Positions 7,089 through 13,300 of a stretch of DNA of 23,493 nt are shown in pieces. Origin of the DNA: JALYQB01 sp035640155. Lineage in GTDB: Bacteria; Actinomycetota; Actinomycetes; Mycobacteriales; Pseudonocardiaceae. The stretch is taken from NCBI GenBank assembly GCA_035640155.1, contig DASQWR010000134.1, positions 1 through 23,493 of the forward strand. The letters are read 5' to 3'. Made by a program: the position numbers and the translations under genes. Within the stretch, counting starts at the first letter, position 1. The number at the start of each line of letters is the position of its first letter. A model generated the notes under the pieces. The model was not told the origin of the DNA. It searched no databases and was given only the letters and a program-made list of their open reading frames with translations.

Positions 7089-7112
7089 CTGAACCGAGAT
7101 GATTGGTAGTCT
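7089..7112 (+). promoter_or_regulatory. Conserved 24-nt upstream box, copy 1
   Basis: CTGAACCGAG, eight variable bases, then GTAGTCT at the 3' end. The same layout recurs at 9021-9044 and 10235-10258, always about 100 nt before the start codon of an MRKLNRV-type gene. The TAGnnT end fits an actinobacterial -10 element (TAnnnT). Confidence 0.5.
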
Positions 7113-7135
7113 CGACCGCCGGGCATTCGCTCCTA

Positions 7136-7213
7136 GTGCGGGGACGTAACGCTCCGTACTACCTGGTACAAGCATGGAGCACATGGAGTCACGAAAGATG
7201 GAGGGCAAGTCCG
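7136..7213 (+). promoter_or_regulatory. Conserved structured 5' leader, copy 1
   Basis: The leader starts GTGCGGGGACGTAACGCTCC. GCTCC (7151-7155) can pair with GGAGC (7176-7180) around a small GTAC/GTAC hairpin. It ends with the Shine-Dalgarno GGAGGG (7200-7205), 8 nt before ATG 7214. The CTCC segment could instead pair with the Shine-Dalgarno sequence, which would allow translational control (inference). Confidence 0.55.
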
Positions 7214-7510
7214 ATGCGCAAGCTCAACCGCGTGATCGCCGCAGGCGCCCTGGCCGTGCCGATGACACTGGGAGTCTCGGGTATCGCTGTGGCCGATGTC
7301 GCGGCGGACGGCTCGACGGTGCAAGACCAGGGCGGTTCCGGAGATGACGCTTTCGAGAACTGCGTGGAGCAGGCCGAGCCTCCCCAGGAGGCCGTGAACT
7401 GCCTGGATCTGTTGGACCAGGAGAACGAGGACACTCTTGTCGAGGCGATCCTGAAAGCACTCCTCGGGGAGGATGACGAGGACAACTCCGGGGGCGACCT
7501 GCTGAGTTGA
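7214..7510 (+). CDS. MRKLNRV-family small secreted protein, copy 1
   Basis: 98 residues. The start is the ATG after GGAGGG with 8-nt spacing, in the same position in all four copies. Residues 1-27 are a Sec signal peptide (MRKLNRVIAAGALAVPM, then a hydrophobic run to AVA before Asp28). The mature part is strongly acidic: VQDQGGSGDDAFENCVEQAE, then AVNCLDLLDQENEDTLVEAI and LKALLGEDDEDNSGGDLLS. It holds two cysteines (ENC and VNC, 17 apart) that could form a disulfide, and a central stretch likely to be helical. No known domain is recognised. The paralogues share signal peptide, leader and upstream box but hardly any of the mature sequence. The role is unknown; secretion is the only safe inference. 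Confidence 0.8.
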   Translation: MRKLNRVIAAGALAVPMTLGVSGIAVADVAADGSTVQDQGGSGDDAFENCVEQAEPPQEAVNCLDLLDQENEDTLVEAILKALLGEDDEDNSGGDLLS

Positions 7511-7870
7511 GTCAGCTACTGCCCTGGCTCACCGGACCCCGATTGATCCCATCTGCGGGATCCGGGACCCCCCGTACTGAGGGCCGGGCAGGTACCGCGA
7601 TCAGCTTCAGCGCGGCGACACCTACTGTCAGTGTCCATCCGCACCTTTCCGCGAGATTTCAGCGTCCTCGTTGTGCGGACGGTCCGTGGCACGTGAGCGG
7701 ATGCATCCACACCCACGACGGCGCCTGGTAGAACCCCAACCTCGTGACCGGACGTCTGGTGGCACCGCTTCGCCCTCGCGCAGTGGGCCGCTGGATAGCT
7801 GAATCAGGTGAGACGCGAATCGCTACATGTCCGGGCTGGTGACCGTTCCGACGCTGGGGTATTTACTCTT
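7511..7870. other. Intergenic stretch with no gene recognised
   Basis: No frame here has a ribosome binding site or family resemblance. A short hairpin GATCCC-atctgc-GGGATC at 7545-7562 lies just behind copy 1 and may be a weak terminator. It is much poorer than the hairpins behind copies 2-4. I see no STAS remnant here. Confidence 0.5.
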
Positions 7871-7950
7871 GGCGCGGAGAAGCAACACTCCGTACTGAGG
7901 ACAGACGTCCGATGGAGCACACGAAGTCACGAAAGATGGAGGGCAAGTCC
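7871..7950 (+). promoter_or_regulatory. Conserved structured 5' leader, copy 2
   Basis: The most diverged leader, but with the same plan. CTCC (7888-7891) pairs with GGAG (7914-7917) around the hairpin GGAC-AGAC-GTCC (7899-7910). The 3' half, TCACGAAAGATGGAGGGC, is identical to copy 1 and supplies the Shine-Dalgarno sequence for ATG 7951. The 24-nt upstream box is not recognisable here. Confidence 0.55.
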
Positions 7951-8334
7951 ATGCGCAAGCTCAACCGCGTGATCGCCGCTGCCGCGCTGGCCGTGCCGAT
8001 GGCACTGGGTGCCTCGGGCGTCGCTGTCGCGCAGGACAGCTCGGGGACGCAGAGCCGGGTTGATGCAGCGGGAGGCAACAGCTCGAACGGCAGTGACGGT
8101 AGCAACACGAACGGCAGTGACGGAAGTACCGCCGGCCAGAACGGGGGCGGCTCCGGGGACGAGTGCGACTCCGAGGACGACGGTTTCGGGGGCCTCGGGG
8201 AGGGCCTCAGGAATCTCCTTGGGGTGGGCGACGACGAGTGCGACTCCGAGGACATCCTCGACGTGGGTGGCTCCGAGGATGGCGGGAGCAACCCCGAGGA
8301 CGGGGGCGAGGACCTCCTCGGCGGGCTGCTGTAG
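7951..8334 (+). CDS. MRKLNRV-family small secreted protein, copy 2
   Basis: 127 residues. The signal peptide MRKLNRVIAAAALAVPM ends in VAVA before Gln28. The mature part is low in complexity: a Ser/Asn/Gly-rich linker (NSSNGSDGSNTNGSDGS) followed by two acidic cysteine motifs, GDECDSEDD and DDECDSEDI, about 25 residues apart. The tail, rich in Gly, Glu and Asp, ends EDLLGGLL. The two ECDSED blocks are encoded by an exact 21-bp repeat (8158-8178 and 8233-8253). The Asp/Glu clusters could bind a divalent cation, and the two cysteines could pair; both are inferences. An in-frame ATG 5 codons upstream (MEGKS) is unlikely because the Shine-Dalgarno lies inside it and the other copies start at MRK. 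Confidence 0.8.
   Translation: MRKLNRVIAAAALAVPMALGASGVAVAQDSSGTQSRVDAAGGNSSNGSDGSNTNGSDGSTAGQNGGGSGDECDSEDDGFGGLGEGLRNLLGVGDDECDSEDILDVGGSEDGGSNPEDGGEDLLGGLL
8086..8126 (+). repeat. Tandem 17-bp near-repeat in copy 2
   Basis: AACGGCAGTGACGGTAG at 8086-8102 recurs at 8110-8126 with one change, a 24-bp period encoding NGSDGSNT and NGSDGS. It is a substrate for length variation by slippage. Confidence 0.75.
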
Positions 8335-8352
8335 CTAACCCTCTGCTTGCAT

Positions 8353-8388
8353 GATGGCCCGGATCCCTCACGTGGGGTTCGGGCCATC
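8353..8388 (+). terminator. Long hairpin behind copy 2
   Basis: The arm from GATGGCCCGGATCCC pairs with GGGGTTCGGGCCATC, giving 15 base pairs (two of them G-T) and a 6-nt TCACGT loop, 18 nt after the stop. There is no T-run, as is common for actinobacterial terminators. Confidence 0.7.
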
Positions 8389-8396
8389 AGGTGTTG

Positions 8397-8466
8397 AAGG
8401 CGACGTGGCCGCTTGACCGCGCTGTTCCAGACCTGCCCGGACACGGCCTCCGCACTCACCGGTTGA
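8397..8466 (+). pseudogene. 3' remnant of a STAS gene (duplicate of the 9746-10150 gene)
   Basis: CGCTGTTCCAGACCT and the bases around it align with the last about 70 bases of the STAS gene at 10085-10155 at roughly 85% identity by eye. They read LTALFQTCPDTASALTG-stop against LTTLFQTYPDLAAALAG-stop. Only the tail survives, right behind the copy 2 terminator. The intact gene sits in the same place behind the copy 3 terminator. Confidence 0.75.
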
Positions 8467-8546
8467 CACTCCCCCGAGAGTCACCCGGAGCGGGTCCGGG
8501 TACTCCCGGTCGTAGCCCCTGACGGCCGATTCCGGAGGTGGAGCAC

Positions 8547-8948
8547 ATGCCAGGCAAAGACGAGCTGCCGAGCACCCTGCAACGGTCCCCGGACAAGGCC
8601 CAGCGCACCTGGTCGGAGGCGCACGACTCCGCGGTGCAGTCCTACGGTGAGGGTGAGCGGGCCCACCGCACCGCCTACGCCGCTCTGAAGCACACCCACC
8701 GCAAGGTCGGGGACCACTGGGAGGCCAAGGAGCAGGCCGGTCCCTCCGACAGCCGCGCCGAACGTGGCGCTCCCGACCGCGGTGGCGAAACCGCTGGCGG
8801 TGTCGACGCCAACGCCAGCAAGGACGAGCTCTACCGCCAGGCCCGCCAGCTCAACGTGCGGGGCCGCTCCTTGATGTCGAAGAAGGAGCTGGTGGAGGCC
8901 CTGCGCAAGGCCAGCGAACGAGAAACCGCCCGCGCCCGCGCCACCTGA
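8547..8948 (+). CDS. ChaB-like protein with C-terminal Rho-N-like segment
   Basis: 133 residues. ATG 8547 follows GGAGGTGG at 8534-8541, which decides the start over GTG 8538. Residues about 5-60 match the ChaB family: DELPSTLQRSPDKAQRTWSE, HDSAVQSYGEGERAHRTAYA and LKHTHRKVGDHWEAK. A charged linker follows, and residues about 90-125 read SKDELYRQARQLNVRGRSLM and SKKELVEALRKA, the Rho N-terminal/SAP-like helix pair often attached to actinobacterial ChaB proteins. ChaB was named for an association with cation transport, but its biochemical role is unclear. The Rho-N-like part suggests nucleic-acid binding (inference). It lies between secreted-protein copies 2 and 3, apparently with its own ribosome binding site. 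Confidence 0.88.
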   Translation: MPGKDELPSTLQRSPDKAQRTWSEAHDSAVQSYGEGERAHRTAYAALKHTHRKVGDHWEAKEQAGPSDSRAERGAPDRGGETAGGVDANASKDELYRQARQLNVRGRSLMSKKELVEALRKASERETARARAT

Positions 8949-9020
8949 GCTCAGCTCGCCTCGTGCTCCAGCCCCGTACCGGGCTGCGTCCTGGGCCACC
9001 CGGGTGGGGCCGCTGAACCG

Positions 9021-9044
9021 CTGGACCGAGCAGTCCCGTAGCGT
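9021..9044 (+). promoter_or_regulatory. Conserved 24-nt upstream box, copy 3
   Basis: CTGGACCGAG, eight bases, then GTAGCGT at the 3' end. It shares CAGTCCCGTAG with the box before copy 4 and the flanking layout with the box before copy 1. Confidence 0.5.
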
Positions 9045-9056
9045 GCACCCACTCCC

Positions 9057-9140
9057 GGTGCGGGGACATAACGCTCCGTACTGCCGGGCAGGCGTCCGGC
9101 GGAGCACCCACGAATTCACGAACGATGGAGGGCAAGTCGA
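9057..9140 (+). promoter_or_regulatory. Conserved structured 5' leader, copy 3
   Basis: CTCC (9074-9077) pairs with GGAG (9101-9104) around the hairpin GCCGGGC-AGGC-GTCCGGC (9083-9100). A basal helix GGTG (9057-9060) with CACC (9105-9108) can extend it. The Shine-Dalgarno GGAGGG precedes ATG 9141. Confidence 0.6.
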
Positions 9141-9581
9141 ATGCGCAAGCTCAACCGCGTGATCGCTGCCGGCGCCCTGGCCGTGCCGATGGCACTGGGC
9201 GTCGCGGGCGTCGCTGGAGCAGCGGTGGAAGGCTCGGAGGGGCAGGATCCGCTCGGGGGGCTACTCGACAGCGGTGGCAGCTCGGACGAGGCCAGCTCGG
9301 ACGAGGCCAGCTCGGACGAGGCCAACTCCGCAGGGGACAGCATCCGGGAGGAGCTCCAGCAGGCCGGGCGCGATGCCCGGCAGTCCGGGTCGGACCTGCG
9401 GACGGACCTTCTGAAGTCCGGGAGCGAGCTCCAGGACTCCACCGACACCACGGAGTCCACCCAGGAGTCCGGGAACAGCTCGGAGGGCGCGGACAACCTC
9501 TCGGGCGTCCTCGAGGCGCTGGACCTGGGCGGGAGCAACTTCGAGAACGTCGGGAGCAACCCCGTCGACCCATCGAGCTGA
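9141..9581 (+). CDS. MRKLNRV-family small secreted protein, copy 3
   Basis: 146 residues, the longest of the four. The signal peptide MRKLNRVIAAGALAVPM runs to about residue 30 (VAGVAGAA). The mature part is acidic and serine-rich, without cysteine. It opens EGSEGQDPLGGLLDSGG, like the opening of copy 4 (MQDPVGHLLEG), then has three repeats of SSDEA. A likely amphipathic stretch follows (IREELQQAGRDARQSGSDL, RTDLLKSGSELQD), then Thr/Ser-rich spacer and the tail DLGGSNFENVGSNPVDPSS, which echoes GGSNPED in copy 2. It probably stays unfolded or weakly helical. It ends in a strong hairpin and is followed by an intact STAS gene on the same strand. Confidence 0.8.
   Translation: MRKLNRVIAAGALAVPMALGVAGVAGAAVEGSEGQDPLGGLLDSGGSSDEASSDEASSDEANSAGDSIREELQQAGRDARQSGSDLRTDLLKSGSELQDSTDTTESTQESGNSSEGADNLSGVLEALDLGGSNFENVGSNPVDPSS
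9279..9323 (+). repeat. Three perfect 15-bp tandem repeats
   Basis: AGCTCGGACGAGGCC occurs three times without change, encoding SSDEA x3 in frame. Changes in repeat number would keep the frame of copy 3. Confidence 0.9.
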
Positions 9582-9595
9582 CCCATGCGTTGCGG

Positions 9596-9633
9596 TGGTG
9601 GTCCCGGATCAGATGCGCGGTCCGGGACCACCA
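9596..9633 (+). terminator. 13-bp perfect hairpin behind copy 3
   Basis: TGGTGGTCCCGGA pairs with TCCGGGACCACCA across a 12-nt loop, 15 nt after the stop. The GGTCCCGG core is shared with the hairpin behind copy 4. No T-run follows. Confidence 0.75.
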
Positions 9634-9745
9634 TGCGTGGGGCGAGCGGTGCCTGTCGAGCGCGCCGCCGTGGCCGTCAGGCTACGGTGGATTCTCAACG
9701 ATGGCCGCATCGTGATCGTGCGTGTCAGCTCAGGGAGGACAGGCC

Positions 9746-10150
9746 ATGCCAGTGCCGGGATCCGCGGCCTCCGGCACCACTGCAGGGGGCACAGCAGGCG
9801 GGTGCGAGGACACCCCGATGATCCGCCTGCAGGTGCAGGACCGAGACGGCGCCACCGTGGTCAGCGTCGGGGGCGAGGTCGACATGGTGACCACCCCTCG
9901 GCTGCACTCCTGCCTGCAGGACCAGCTCGCGAGGACACCGCAGCGGCTGATCCTCGATCTGTCCGGGGTGAGCTTCTTGGGCTCCAGCGGGCTGGCTGTA
10001 CTCGTCGAGTGCCTCGACGACGCCCGCGGGCGCGGCAGCGACCTGCGGCTGGTGGCGAACTCCCGGCAGGTCACGCGGCCACTGGAAGCCACCGGCTTGA
10101 CCACGCTGTTCCAGACCTACCCGGACCTGGCCGCCGCCCTCGCCGGTTGA
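9746..10150 (+). CDS. STAS-domain anti-sigma-factor antagonist
   Basis: 134 residues from ATG 9746, preceded by AGGGAGG with 7-nt spacing; a GTG at 9722 is upstream of that site and unlikely. After a Gly/Thr/Ala-rich N-terminal 24 residues comes a STAS domain: MIRLQVQDRDGATVVSVGGE, VDMVTTPRLHSCLQDQL and LILDLSGVSFLGSSGLAVLV. The phosphoacceptor position is Ser80 (GSSG), so unlike the other STAS protein here it can be switched by phosphorylation. It is a plausible substrate of the LOV-GAF-PP2C phosphatase (inference). It lies between secreted-protein copies 3 and 4 on the same strand. A decayed duplicate of its 3' end sits behind copy 2. Confidence 0.9.
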   Translation: MPVPGSAASGTTAGGTAGGCEDTPMIRLQVQDRDGATVVSVGGEVDMVTTPRLHSCLQDQLARTPQRLILDLSGVSFLGSSGLAVLVECLDDARGRGSDLRLVANSRQVTRPLEATGLTTLFQTYPDLAAALAG

Positions 10151-10234
10151 CGCTCCCTGCGGAATCGTCCCTCGTACCCCAGCCCGGTGGCGGCCGACTG
10201 CGTTTCACGTCGCCCGCAGCGGACCGCTGGAGCG

Positions 10235-10258
10235 CTGAACGGAGCAGTCCCGTAGGGT
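10235..10258 (+). promoter_or_regulatory. Conserved 24-nt upstream box, copy 4
   Basis: CTGAACGGAG, eight bases, then GTAGGGT at the 3' end, 104 nt before the start codon. TAGGGT is a fair -10 candidate. It lies in the gap behind the STAS gene, so copy 4 probably has its own promoter. Confidence 0.5.
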
Positions 10259-10270
10259 GCCCCCACTCCT

Positions 10271-10361
10271 GGTGCGGGGACGTGACGCTCCGCGTACTGA
10301 CCGGGCAGATGCCCGGTGGAGCATCGATTCAAGTCGTGACTGATGGAGGGCGAGAGACCCA
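10271..10361 (+). promoter_or_regulatory. Conserved structured 5' leader, copy 4
   Basis: GCTCC (10287-10291) pairs with GGAGC (10318-10322) around a perfect 7-bp hairpin ACCGGGC-AGAT-GCCCGGT (10300-10317). The Shine-Dalgarno is GGAGGG, 14 nt before ATG 10362 because this copy has extra bases (CGAGAGACCCA). Confidence 0.65.
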
Positions 10362-10640
10362 ATGCGCAAGCTCAACCGTGTGATCGCTGCCAGTGCCCTG
10401 GCCGTGCCGATGGCACTGGCTGCCTCGGGGATCGCTGTGGCCGCTGACGCGGAGGACAGTTCGGGGATGCAGGATCCGGTCGGGCACCTGCTCGAAGGTA
10501 CCCCCTTGGAGGGGAGCAGCGTCGGAAAAGACGACTTTCAGAGCCTTGCGAGCGTCCTTAAACTTGTTGAGGACCTGGAGAATGCGGACAAGGACGACGT
10601 GGTGAAGATCGGCGAGGGCAACTCCGGCCCGGTGACGTGA
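10362..10640 (+). CDS. MRKLNRV-family small secreted protein, copy 4
   Basis: 92 residues, the shortest copy. The signal peptide MRKLNRVIAASALAVPM runs to IAVAA around residue 28. The mature part opens DAEDSSGMQDPVGHLLEGTP, continues SVGKDDFQSLASVLKLVEDL and ENADKDDVVKIGEG, and ends SGPVT. It has no cysteine and is less repetitive than copies 2 and 3. The segment FQSLASVLKLVEDLENA looks like an amphipathic helix. The gene has its own leader and upstream box and a 14-bp terminator. No known domain is recognised. Confidence 0.8.
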   Translation: MRKLNRVIAASALAVPMALAASGIAVAADAEDSSGMQDPVGHLLEGTPLEGSSVGKDDFQSLASVLKLVEDLENADKDDVVKIGEGNSGPVT

Positions 10641-10647
10641 CCCTTGC

Positions 10648-10706
10648 CGTGATGGTCCCGGGCTCCTCTTGGGAAATCCGGGTCTGGGAGATCCGGGACC
10701 ATCACG
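10648..10706 (+). terminator. 14-bp perfect hairpin behind copy 4
   Basis: CGTGATGGTCCCGG pairs with CCGGGACCATCACG across a 31-nt loop that can itself fold weakly. It separates copy 4 from the converging ABC operon and may act in both directions. Confidence 0.75.
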
Positions 10707-10735
10707 CAGGATCGGGACTGTCACCAGGAATGACC

Positions 10736-11374
10736 TCAGCCCAGCCGGGCCGTCCGCCGCGCCCAGACCGTGAGCAGCGCCTCGTCGTGGCTGATGGCGA
10801 GCACCCCCGCTCCGGTGCGCTCGGCGCGTGCGGTGACGACCCGCACCAGCGCTGCGGTGGTGGAGGCGTCGACCATGGCCGTCATCTCGTCGCAGATGAG
10901 GTAGCGCGGCTGCAGCGCCAGCGCGCGGGCGAGGCAGGCCCGCTGCAACTGGCCGTCGCTCACCTCGTGCGGGCGGCGGTCGAGCAGCTCGGCGGTGAGG
11001 TCGACGGTCGCAGCCAGCTCGTTGACGAGCTCACCCGAACCCTGACCCCGGCCGGTGGTGCAGTGGCGATCACTTCACGCAGCCGGAAACCGGGGGTCCA
11101 CGGAAAGGCGGGGCTGCTGGAACACCACGGCGACGGAAGTGCGTTGCCCGCGCGGGGCGGCGTGGCGGAAGCGCCGCACCGGCTCGCCATCGAGGCGGAT
11201 CTCCCCCGCCCACGGCGGCAGCAGCAGCGCGAGCACCCGCGCGAGGGTGGACTTGCCACAGCCACTGGGTCCCGCCAGCCCGACCACCTCACCGGCCGCG
11301 ACGTTGAGGTCGACGCCGTCGAGCACGGGCTGCCCGCTGCGGTAGCCGGCGACCACTCCGGCGGCGCTCAACAC
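10736..11374 (-). pseudogene. Peptide/nickel ABC transporter ATPase 2, frameshifted
   Basis: Three frames carry consecutive parts of one ATPase of the DppF/OppF type. The first (from GTG 11374) has VLSAAGVVAGYRSGQPVL, Walker A GPSGCGKST and the Q-loop FQQPRLSVDPRF. The second has LREVIATAPPAG. The third resumes with ELVNELAATVDL, then a signature reduced to VSDGQLQR, Walker B RYLICDEMTAMVD and the switch His ISHDE. At least two frameshifts are needed, near 11090 and 11040. The GTG overlaps the stop of the other ATPase gene, as expected for an operon. All motifs are still recognisable, so decay is recent or the shifts are sequence errors. Confidence 0.8.
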
Positions 11375-12376
11375 GGCCGGTGGCAGGCGACCAGGCGGTC
11401 GCCGTATCGGGCCGGCACGGGGTCGCCACTGCAGCTCTTGACGGTCCCGCAGCGGGGGCGAAACGCGCACCCGTCAGGCAGCGCGGTCAGCTCCGGCGGG
11501 TGGCCGGGGATCGGGTGAATCCGGCGTCGGGCAGCGCGTGCAGCAGGCCAGCTGTGTAGGGGTGCCACGGGTCGGTGAGCACGTCCCGCGCCGGACCGAG
11601 CTCGATGATCCGGCTGGCGTACATCACGGCCAGGTGGGTCGCTGCGCGCCGGGCGGCATCCAGGTCGTGGGTGATCATCAGCACTGCCCTGCCCTGTCCT
11701 GCCAGCGCGGCCAGCGCGTCGACGGTGCGGTGCACCAGCGGGCGGTCCAGTCCCGTCGTCGGCTCGTCTGCGAGCACCACGTCGGGGTCACCCGCCAGCG
11801 CCAGTGCCATCGCCACCCGCTGTGCCGTCCCGCCGGAGAGCTCGTGGGGGTAGCGGGCGAGTGCGACGCGGTCCAGACCGACCCGGGTGACCAGATCATC
11901 GACCAGGGCGGCAGGCTCCCCCACGTCTGGCCGCAGGGCGCGGACGGCCTCGGTGAGCTGGACGCCCGCGGTGCGCACCGGTGTGAGGTGGGTGGCTGCG
12001 GACTGCGGCACCAGCCCGATCCGCCGGCCCCGCACCCGCCCGGCCAGCTCGGACTCTGGAGCCCCAATCAAGTCGAGGGCGGGCCGGATCCGGCGAGCAC
12101 CGCGCGTCCCCTGACGTCGGCGTTGGCCGGCAGCAGCCCGAGCAACGCAGCCGCGAGCACTGACTTGCCGCAGCCGCTCTCCCCGACCAGGGCCAGCAGC
12201 TGCCCGGGCCGCAAGGCGAACGACACGTCGGTGACCGCGCGCACCACCGCGCCGTGGTGCCAGCGACTGGGCCGCTGACGATCGGGCCGCCGGGGACCGG
12301 GCCGTCCGAGCCGGAAGCGCACCGAGAGCTGCTCGACGTCCAGCATGGGGTTCCCATCTCCTGCTTCAAGCGTCAC
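11368..12376 (-). pseudogene. Peptide/nickel ABC transporter ATPase 1, frameshifted
   Basis: The N-terminal part (GTG 12376 or ATG 12346) reads MLDVEQLSVRFRLG, then VTDVSFALRPGQLLALVG, Walker A GESGCGKSV and LLPANADVRG. Near 12080 the frame changes to GAPESELAGRVRGRRIGLVP, with the signature ELSGGTAQR, Walker B DVVLADEPTTGLD and the His MITHDLDAA. Near 11515 it changes again to ELTALPDGCAFRPRC, ending VACHRPC-stop. That last block is the cysteine-containing C-terminal extension typical of oligopeptide/dipeptide ATPases. Two frameshifts break the gene. The start overlaps the stop of the permease gene (GTGA). Confidence 0.82.
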
Positions 12377-13300
12377 AGGGCCAGCTCCGATCGGCGCCGG
12401 GGCACCAGCCGGTCCCGCCACACCGACGCGATGCCGGACACCGCGAGGGTGGCTGCGACGAGCAGCGCGGACGGGAACACCACGATCCACCAGGCACCGA
12501 GCAGCACCGCGTCCCTCCCGTCGCCGAGGATGTCCGAGGCTGGCCAGGTGCGGCGGCAACCCGAGCCCGAGGAAGCTCAGCGCGGTCTCGTGCCACACCG
12601 CGTGCGGCAGCAGCAGCACCGCGGACATCGCGGACTGGGGCACCACCGCCGGCAGCAGGTGCCGGCGCAGCACGCGGCGCCGAGATGCCCCGCCGGAGAT
12701 CGCGGCGTCGATGAACGGCCGCTGCCGCAGCGACAGCACCTCGGCGCGCACGATCCGGGCCACCGTCGTCCAGTGCGTCATCGCGATCGACGCGACCACC
12801 GCCCACAAGCTGCCCCGGTAGAGCGCGACGATGACGATGCCCAGCAGCAGGTGCGGGACGGCGTTGACGGTGTCGACGAGCCGCATCAGCAGCCGGTCGG
12901 TCCAGCCGCCGACGGCACCGGACAACGCCCCGACGACCGCGCCGAGCACCGTGGAGATCACCACGACCAGCAGCGCGACCAGCAGCGACACCCGCAGCCC
13001 GGCGAGGCTGCGCAGCAGCAGGTCCCGGCCCGCGTCGTCGGTGCCGAACGGGTGGGCCAGGCTCGGCGCCAGCCGCACCGCGGTGTAGTCGATCAACCGG
13101 TCGTCCAGCCCGCCCAGCCACGGGCCGAGCGCCGCGGCGAGCACCAGCACCACCAGCAGGCCGATCCCACCGACCAGCCGGAACCGGGCCCGACCGGCAG
13201 CGGCCCGGCCCCGCGGGGTTCCGGCCCGGCGACGGGCAGCGGTGCGCCACTGCCCGGGCGAGACCGGATCGGCGAGCGGGGTCAGCACCGTCTCAGCCAT
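12373..13300 (-). pseudogene. Peptide/nickel ABC transporter permease 2, frameshifted near 3' end
   Basis: From ATG 13300 the frame reads a DppC-type permease: a basic N-terminus, a first membrane segment (GGIGLLVVLVLAAALGPWLG), then HPFGTDDAGRDLLLRSLAGL, the helices of the inner-membrane domain, and the EAA-like loop AAISGGASRRRVLRRHLLP. After FLGLGLPPHLASLG the frame shifts at about 12535. The proper ending, DILGDGRDAVLLGAWWIVVF and ASVWRDRLVPRRRSELAL, continues in another frame to the TGA at 12373. A single indel therefore removes the last one to two membrane segments. The start overlaps the previous permease stop by 8 nt. Confidence 0.82.

Noticed and set aside
7936..7950. Upstream start MEGKS for secreted-protein copy 2
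   Set aside because: Its ATG is part of the shared Shine-Dalgarno segment and is out of frame in copy 1; all copies agree on MRKLNRV.
7136..10361. The leaders as ANTAR targets
   Set aside because: ANTAR RNA sites need two adjacent hairpins with hexaloops having A at position 1 and G at position 4. The leader hairpins have tetraloops and only one such stem.
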